From Heritagella sp051881655 (GTDB lineage Bacteria > Bacillota > Clostridia > Oscillospirales > Acutalibacteraceae): 7,084 nt of DNA. The notes under the pieces were generated by a model. The model was not told where the DNA came from. It did no database searches and worked only from the letters and a program-made list of their open reading frames with translations. The stretch spans positions 1-7,084 of the forward strand of contig JBJEQH010000209.1 in NCBI GenBank assembly GCA_051881655.1, in the 5' to 3' direction. Both the position numbers and the translations under genes were made by a program. Of the stretch, positions 5,629 through 7,084 are shown piece by piece. How positions within the stretch are numbered: position 1 is the first letter of the stretch; every line of letters starts with the position of its first letter.

Positions 5629-6173
5629 ACTTCCACATCCTTATGATGGTATACGGTCAGCAGGATTTTCCCATAGCGGTACTCCCGCCCCCGCACAAAA
5701 TCCCCCGCCGCTTCGGGCACCTCTTCATCCTGGGGATGTTCGGCGATGATCAGCCCGCCGTCGTTCATCAAAGCGGCCGTCAGCGGCAGCGCCTGCTGCA
5801 GAAGGCCGGTGCGGTACGGCGGATCCAGAAAAGCGATGTCAAAGGGCTTCTGCTTTCGCTGCAGAAACAGCAGCGAATCCATGTGGTGCACCTGGGCGCC
5901 CCGGGAGAGCCCGGTGGAGGCGATGTTCTTCTGCACCACCTCAATGCTGGCCTTCGAGCTGTCCACGAAAACGGCCTCGCCCGCGCCCCGGGAGAGGGCC
6001 TCGAGCCCCATCTGGCCGGAACCGGCGAACAGGTCCAGCACCCGGCGCCCTTCCAGCCGGAACTGCAGCATACTGAACAGGCCCTCTTTTACGCGCTCCG
6101 GCGTGGGGCGGACCGCCTCCCCCTCCAATGTGATCAGACGGCGGCCGCGGGCCGCCCCTGTAATAATGCGCAT
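5625..6173 (-). CDS. rsmD: 16S rRNA (guanine(966)-N2)-methyltransferase RsmD
   Basis: SAM-dependent methyltransferase acting on G966 of 16S rRNA in the small ribosomal subunit. The 182-residue product shows the RsmD signature in order: MRIITGAARGRRL at the N-terminus, RPTPERVKEGLFS (22-34), the SAM-binding motif LDLFAGSGQMGLEALSRGA (46-64), and the catalytic DPPY (117-120) typical of amino-group methyltransferases. ATG at 6173 is preceded by GGGAAG 6 nt away and matches the family N-terminus exactly. It is the first gene after a promoter in the uvrC-rsmD gap and overlaps coaD by 4 nt. Confidence 0.97.
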   Translation of the reverse strand: MRIITGAARGRRLITLEGEAVRPTPERVKEGLFSMLQFRLEGRRVLDLFAGSGQMGLEALSRGAGEAVFVDSSKASIEVVQKNIASTGLSRGAQVHHMDSLLFLQRKQKPFDIAFLDPPYRTGLLQQALPLTAALMNDGGLIIAEHPQDEEVPEAAGDFVRGREYRYGKILLTVYHHKDVEV

Positions 6174-6192
6174 GTGTTTCTTCCCTTTCCAC

Positions 6193-6205
6193 CGGGGAAT
6201 CCCCG
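6193..6205 (-). other. Small hairpin in the rsmD 5' leader
   Basis: CGGGG-ATT-CCCCG forms a compact 5-bp GC stem that would sit a few nucleotides from the predicted 5' end of the rsmD transcript. No T-tract follows on the minus strand, so it is not a terminator; a 5' mRNA-stabilising hairpin is possible. Confidence 0.4.
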
Positions 6206-6217
6206 ATAATCGTTTTT

Positions 6218-6246
6218 ATTATCCCATGGCAAGGGCGAAAAGTCAA
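6218..6246 (-). promoter_or_regulatory. Sigma-A-type promoter for rsmD-coaD-coiled-coil unit
   Basis: TTGACT (6241-6246) and GATAAT (6218-6223) are separated by exactly 17 nt; each matches five of six consensus bases, and TGG before the -10 fits an extended -10. The -35 shares bases with the uvrC stop codon TGA. The predicted start is near 6211, about 38 nt before rsmD. This gives the unit its own start independent of uvrC. Confidence 0.75.
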
Positions 6247-7084
6247 CTGTCCCCCTCAAATTCCGCTTCCTCTTCTTCATGCAGCGCCTGATAGACCTTC
6301 TCCGCCGCCGGGCGCGTCATCCCCGGGGCGGCGCGCAGTTCTTCGGCCGAGGCCCGGCGGATGGCCGCCATGGTGCCGAAATACTTCAATAGGGACTTGG
6401 CCCGGGTGATCCCCACCCCCTCGATGGAGGTCAGCGTGGAGGAGATGTGGTTTTTGCTGCGCTGCTGCCGGTGGAACCCGATGGCAAAGCGGTGCACCTC
6501 CTCCTGGATGGTGCCGATCAGGGTAAAGGCGGCCCGGTTGCTGTGGATGGCCACCTCTCCGCCGCCGGCCGCAATGGCCCGGGTGCGGTGCTTGTCGTCC
6601 TTGACCATACCGAACAGCGGGATGGAATACCCCCGCTGCTGCAGGATGGGCGCCACCGCCGCCACATGGCCGCTGCCGCCGTCCAGCAGGATGCAGTCCG
6701 GCAGCCGGCCGAATCCCTCACCGGAATCCCGGTTCTTCTCGTACTCCTCCAGCCGGCGGGTGATCACCTCCCGCATCGAGCCGTAGTCGTCCTGCCCCTG
6801 CACGGTCTTGATTTTGAATTTGCGGTAAGCGGATTTCAGCGGCCGGCCGTTCTCAAAGACCACCATGCCGGCCACATTCTCCCCGCCGCCCAGGTTGGAG
6901 ATATCGTACGCCTCGATATACACGGGGGGCTTCTCCAGCCCCAGCAGCCGGGCCAGCTCATCCAGCGCGGCGGTCTCGTGGCCGGTGTTCCGGCCGGTGC
7001 GCTGGGCCAGCTGTTCGGCCGCATTAGTCCGGCACATCTCCACCAGATGCTTCTGCTCGCCCTTCTGGGGGATGTGGATGGTCA
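6243..7084 (-). CDS. uvrC: Excinuclease ABC subunit C, C-terminal part (5' end outside window)
   Basis: Nuclease subunit of the UvrABC nucleotide excision repair system, which cuts damaged DNA on both sides of the lesion. 279 codons are visible, roughly the last 45 percent of a typical UvrC. Numbering from the first complete codon (7082): IPQKGEQKHLVEM (4-16) is the conserved linker; the RNase H-like endonuclease domain follows, with YDISN (catalytic D60), the QDDYGSM region, LLDGGSGH (D134) and EVHRFAIGFHR (H197); the C-terminal helix-hairpin-helix region spans about 215-272 (SIEGVGITRAKSLLKYFG and PGMTRPAAEKVYQAL). The three catalytic acid and histidine residues are all present. The GIY-YIG nuclease and UVR domains must lie to the right. 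The stop codon TGA overlaps the next promoter. Confidence 0.97.
   Translation of the reverse strand, partial: TIHIPQKGEQKHLVEMCRTNAAEQLAQRTGRNTGHETAALDELARLLGLEKPPVYIEAYDISNLGGGENVAGMVVFENGRPLKSAYRKFKIKTVQGQDDYGSMREVITRRLEEYEKNRDSGEGFGRLPDCILLDGGSGHVAAVAPILQQRGYSIPLFGMVKDDKHRTRAIAAGGGEVAIHSNRAAFTLIGTIQEEVHRFAIGFHRQQRSKNHISSTLTSIEGVGITRAKSLLKYFGTMAAIRRASAEELRAAPGMTRPAAEKVYQALHEEEEAEFEGDS

Noticed and set aside
4432..5646. Long plus-strand open frame (404 codons) opposite the coiled-coil gene and coaD.
   Set aside because: It crosses a terminator, a T-rich tract and two minus-strand genes; its translation is low-complexity and unlike any family I know.
6193..6223. Palindrome and T-run in the uvrC-rsmD gap as a uvrC terminator.
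   Set aside because: On the minus strand the GC hairpin is not followed by a T-tract; the T-run is on the other strand, where no gene ends.

Overview
The window is a stretch of core chromosome from a G+C-rich, low-motility-content Gram-positive genome, most likely a member of the Bacillota in class Clostridia (an Oscillospirales/Ruminococcaceae-like organism). The evidence is the gene order mraZ-rsmH-ftsL-class B PBP with C-terminal PASTA domains, the Cys-rich RsmH tail seen in Bacillota, AGGAG-type ribosome binding sites, and sigma-A style promoters. The taxonomic call is inference. All genes lie on the minus strand, so the biological reading direction is from high to low coordinates. I see no transposon, prophage, CRISPR array, tRNA or rRNA.

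Reading in the direction of transcription: (1) the C-terminal half of uvrC runs in from the right edge and ends at 6243. (2) A consensus-like promoter overlaps the uvrC stop codon and should drive rsmD (16S rRNA m2G966 methyltransferase), coaD (phosphopantetheine adenylyltransferase, overlapping rsmD by ATGA) and a 159-aa coiled-coil protein resembling the DivIVA/SepIVA-like proteins linked to coaD in other Gram-positives. (3) A strong intrinsic terminator (about 4508-4560) closes that unit. (4) A 269-nt intergenic region holds this terminator, a run of A-tracts phased at about 10-11 bp, a TTGCAA-17-TATAAT promoter, and a leader with TGG/GGCAA repeats that could be MraZ operators. (5) The division and cell wall cluster then begins: mraZ, rsmH (16S m4C1402 methyltransferase), ftsL, and a class B penicillin-binding protein that runs off the left edge.

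The genes fit a cell-envelope and growth programme: MraZ regulates the cluster, FtsL is a divisome membrane component, and the PBP is the septal or spore-cortex transpeptidase. The PBP carries the two active-site cysteines that correspond to the redox pair of Bacillus subtilis SpoVD, and its upstream gap contains a good match to a mother-cell sigma-E promoter, so it may be SpoVD rather than, or as well as, the vegetative FtsI/PbpB.

No wholly new system is evident. The least ordinary part is the 170-nt ftsL-PBP gap: sigma-E-like promoter, a second sigma-A-like promoter, a long hairpin followed by a T-tract, an 11-bp direct repeat, and a 45-codon open frame with a well-placed ribosome binding site that overlaps the PBP start. 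Together these look like an attenuator-type leader.
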